From assembly GCF_018613415.1 (NCBI RefSeq), contig NZ_JAGGQG010000002.1, positions 434,001 to 498,000 on the forward strand: a stretch of DNA of 64,000 nt. The letters run 5' to 3'. How positions within the stretch are numbered: the stretch's first letter is position 1; each line of letters opens with the position of its first letter. The notes under the pieces are model-generated. The model was not told where the DNA came from. It was given only the letters and a program-made list of their open reading frames with translations, and made no database searches. Shown here piece by piece: positions 62,417 to 64,000 of the stretch. This DNA comes from Bacillus sp. ISL-18. Lineage in GTDB: Bacteria > Bacillota > Bacilli > Bacillales > Cytobacillaceae. A program made the position numbers and the translations under genes.

Positions 62417-63262
62417 TTACTCAATGGCGGTTTGAAATCTATCTAAAAAGTTTTTGATATACTCAAATACTTCAAATGGACGTTCCTCTGGTACAGCATG
62501 TCCGGTTTCTTTTAATACGATTAGCTCGGAATTGGCTAAATCTTTATGCAGCTGCTCTCCTACCTTAAGAGGCATGGATTTATCATGATCACCCCAAATT
62601 AATAAACATGGTGTTTTGATTTGCTGAAGCACTTCAACGGGAAGATCGCCTTCCCGATCTCTAATCATTCTGGTCAGAGCTCTGAATATTTCATCTTGTA
62701 AAAAAGGCTGAAGATAGCCGTTGATCATTTCCTCATTAATGATGGAATGATTATATAAGGCATCCTGCAGATTCTTCCTCACTCCCGTCCGCGCGAAATA
62801 GTATTTAACAAAGCGATGGAAATAAGGTAAATAGCTAGTTAAGATTAAAGGTAATTTAAATCGCTTTAAATAGGCGGAGCTGCAAAGGAGAATCGCTTTA
62901 TCCGCAATATCCGGCATCATATGTAGGATATTGAGAACAATTTGGCCCCCCATTGAATGGCCGATAAAGGTCATTTTTTTAAGACCTAAAGATTCTGTTA
63001 ATTGGATAACGGTTTGAGCAAGGTTTTTATAGGAATACACATACTGATTGCATTTCTCGCTTTTACCAAATGGAGGGAGATCGATAGATAAAACCTGAAA
63101 ATCTTTTTTTAACAATGAAATTAAATGGCGAAAGGTAAAGGTGGAAGAAAGAAATCCATGTAATAAAACAAACGTTTTATTCGCTGTTTGATGGGGATAA
63201 AATTCATAATAAACATTAATATTATTTACGGTCTGATAACCGGTAAAAGCTGCCTGCTCCAT
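62417..63262 (-). CDS. Alpha/beta hydrolase
   Basis: 281 aa, ATG with AGGAGG upstream. Oxyanion motif VLLHGFLSSTFTFR, nucleophile Ser in FIGHSMGGQIVL, acid in WGDHDKSMPL, His in ETGHAVPEERP. Belongs to the general esterase/epoxide hydrolase-like group; cytoplasmic, no signal peptide. It has a single-gene unit convergent with desKR. The substrate cannot be inferred. Confidence 0.88.
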   Translation of the reverse strand: MEQAAFTGYQTVNNINVYYEFYPHQTANKTFVLLHGFLSSTFTFRHLISLLKKDFQVLSIDLPPFGKSEKCNQYVYSYKNLAQTVIQLTESLGLKKMTFIGHSMGGQIVLNILHMMPDIADKAILLCSSAYLKRFKLPLILTSYLPYFHRFVKYYFARTGVRKNLQDALYNHSIINEEMINGYLQPFLQDEIFRALTRMIRDREGDLPVEVLQQIKTPCLLIWGDHDKSMPLKVGEQLHKDLANSELIVLKETGHAVPEERPFEVFEYIKNFLDRFQTAIE

Positions 63263-63415
63263 ACATCATTCCTCCTGCTCCACATAAAATAGTTGCCTTT
63301 AATTTTCCCCACACCCTGAAAGAAATACTACAAGATGCATGAAGAAAATATTAGGAAAACAGGTTAAAAGATTAAAAAAACAGTTGTCCACGATATGTAT
63401 ACAAATGTCTTTTGA

Positions 63416-63430
63416 TGGTGCCTGACACCA
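63416..63430. repeat. Short palindromic element TGGTGCCTGACACCA
   Basis: 15-bp imperfect palindrome (TGGTG and CACCA arms) followed by an A-rich stretch, upstream of the IDEAL-domain gene. I recall similar GGTGCCTGACACC strings dispersed in Bacillus-group genomes, but only one copy was seen here, so its status as a repeat family is unverified. Confidence 0.4.
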
Positions 63431-63466
63431 AAAAATAAATTTTTTCGAAAAAGTGAAATAAAGTGT

Positions 63467-63495
63467 TTGAATTTTTAGAAAACTCCATGTATAAT
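63467..63495 (+). promoter_or_regulatory. Promoter of the IDEAL-domain gene
   Basis: -35 TTGAAT (63467-63472), 17-bp spacer, -10 TATAAT (63490-63495). Transcription would begin just before AAGGAG (63508-63513), fixing the start codon at 63523. Confidence 0.7.
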
Positions 63496-63522
63496 GAAAA
63501 AAAGCTCAAGGAGTTGATTTCC

Positions 63523-63717
63523 ATGGAAAAGAAATTATTAAATTCACCACAACATTCGGATGAGAATCAAGATGCTGTTATTGCTGAGATGTTCCTAAAC
63601 AATGCCCTGCTTGAATTTAAAAGGGAGAATATCCGAAAGGAAATCGACCAGACATTACAAAATGGGGATAAAGAATTGTTCCTTAAGTTAACAGAAGAGC
63701 TAAAGTTAATTTCTTAA
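63523..63717 (+). CDS. IDEAL-domain protein
   Basis: 64 aa, MEKKLLNSPQHSDENQ start chosen because AAGGAG lies 9 bp upstream and a promoter lies within the longer open frame. The IDEAL domain (about 20-60) reads AEMFLNNALLEFKRENIRKE then a short turn and FLKLTEELK. The domain occurs in small Bacillus proteins, for example at the C-terminus of the ComK regulator-associated protein and YozD/YpiB-type proteins; its molecular role is not established. A terminator follows. Confidence 0.85.
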   Translation: MEKKLLNSPQHSDENQDAVIAEMFLNNALLEFKRENIRKEIDQTLQNGDKELFLKLTEELKLIS

Positions 63718-63751
63718 TTCATTACTAACGTAATCAAATATCACAAAGGGC

Positions 63752-63787
63752 AGCCCTATCCTTTAACTGGATAAGGGCTTCTTTCTG
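63752..63787 (+). terminator. Terminator after the IDEAL-domain gene
   Basis: AGCCCTATCC pairs with GGATAAGGGCT (one-base bulge) around a 7-nt loop, followed by a T-rich stretch. Confidence 0.7.
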
Positions 63788-63904
63788 GTTTCTGATTAAT
63801 ATGGTATCGTTTAATGGATAGTTGTTTATAGGGATTAATTACAGATAAAATCTTTTCCTTTGTGTTAATTTGCAAAACCAATAAAAATAGAGCTGGGGGA
63901 TACC

Positions 63905-64000
63905 ATGGATACTAATTTCAATTTGTATTTAATAAGACATGGTGAAACATATTTAAATCGATATAAAAAAATGCAAGGCTGGGCGGACAGTCCACTAACT
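63905..64000 (+). CDS. Histidine phosphatase (phosphoglycerate-mutase-like), 3' end cut by window
   Basis: Only the first 32 codons are in the window. GGGGGA lies upstream of the ATG. The catalytic RHGE motif of the superfamily is visible in LYLIRHGETYLNR, followed by QGWADSPLT, the usual start of a cofactor-dependent phosphoglycerate mutase or related phosphatase. Specificity cannot be told. Confidence 0.9.
   Translation, partial: MDTNFNLYLIRHGETYLNRYKKMQGWADSPLT

Noticed and set aside
63384..63393. DnaA-box-like TTGTCCACGA
   Set aside because: A single isolated imperfect box, with no cluster or replication gene nearby.
63463..63522. N-terminal extension of the IDEAL-domain protein
   Set aside because: A -35/-10 promoter lies inside this stretch and the ribosome binding site fits the ATG at 63523.
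1..64000. Insertion sequences, prophage, CRISPR arrays and tRNA genes
   Set aside because: No transposase, integrase, spaced direct-repeat array or cloverleaf sequence was recognised on either strand.

Overview
The window looks like a chromosomal segment of a low-GC, spore-former-type Firmicute close to Bacillus/Neobacillus. This rests on AT-rich intergenic DNA, AGGAGG-type ribosome binding sites with TTG/GTG starts, CcpA-type cre sites, a DesK/DesR pair that aligns with the B. subtilis proteins at the key residues (His188, Asp54), an IDEAL-domain protein and a class IV (PhaR/PhaC) polyhydroxyalkanoate synthase. No rRNA, tRNA, CRISPR, IS element or prophage was recognised.

About the first 51 kb is a plant-glycan/glycoside island built from three parallel modules. 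Each module has a YesM/YesN-type two-component system, a CUT1 sugar ABC importer (binding lipoprotein plus two permeases, no ATPase) and glycosidases. Module 1 (1-13390): kinase and regulator, importer, DUF624 membrane protein, DUF5060-type glycosidase, Ig-like esterase, GH3 beta-glucosidase. Module 2 (13395-31821): LacI repressor divergent from an operon for a fucose-isomerase-like enzyme, a split transketolase, an FGGY kinase and a GH140/DUF4038 apiosidase-like hydrolase; then an importer, a convergent two-component system whose kinase gene is frameshifted, a second DUF624 protein and a GH78 rhamnosidase. Module 3 (31838-51302): secreted multidomain GH3 enzyme, two-component system, two tandem paralogous binding proteins with permeases, a second GH78 enzyme, a GH43-like remnant, rhaD, a decayed lactaldehyde-reductase-type dehydrogenase, an AraC regulator and an aldo/keto reductase.

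The most interesting inference is that module 2 is a D-apiose (apioside) utilisation system: an apiosidase-like hydrolase releases the branched pentose, the isomerase makes the ketose, the kinase phosphorylates it and the two-subunit transketolase splits it. The nearby rhamnosidases and rhaD suggest substrates carrying both apiose and rhamnose, such as rhamnogalacturonan-II side chains or apiosyl/rhamnosyl plant glycosides. The gene content is directly visible; the substrate is inferred.

The promoters are informative. Two near-identical blocks with paired AAGTCG repeats precede the module 1 binding-protein and permease genes. A second ungapped 59-bp block is shared by the module 2 importer and by the DUF624/rhamnosidase unit. 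The LacI intergenic region has four 11-bp-spaced copies of TTTAGTTTAT plus a palindrome of the same half-site. Several promoters carry cre-like sites, pointing to catabolite repression.

From 51.3 kb on the content is housekeeping or storage: a DUF21/CBS ion-transport-type protein, alpha/beta hydrolases, a fatty acyl-CoA ligase and reductase leading into a polyhydroxyalkanoate cluster (coiled-coil protein, PhaP, PhaR, PhaC), the DesKR membrane-fluidity system, an IDEAL-domain protein and the start of a histidine phosphatase. A 27-codon remnant of another acyl-CoA ligase gene lies at 52835-52921.
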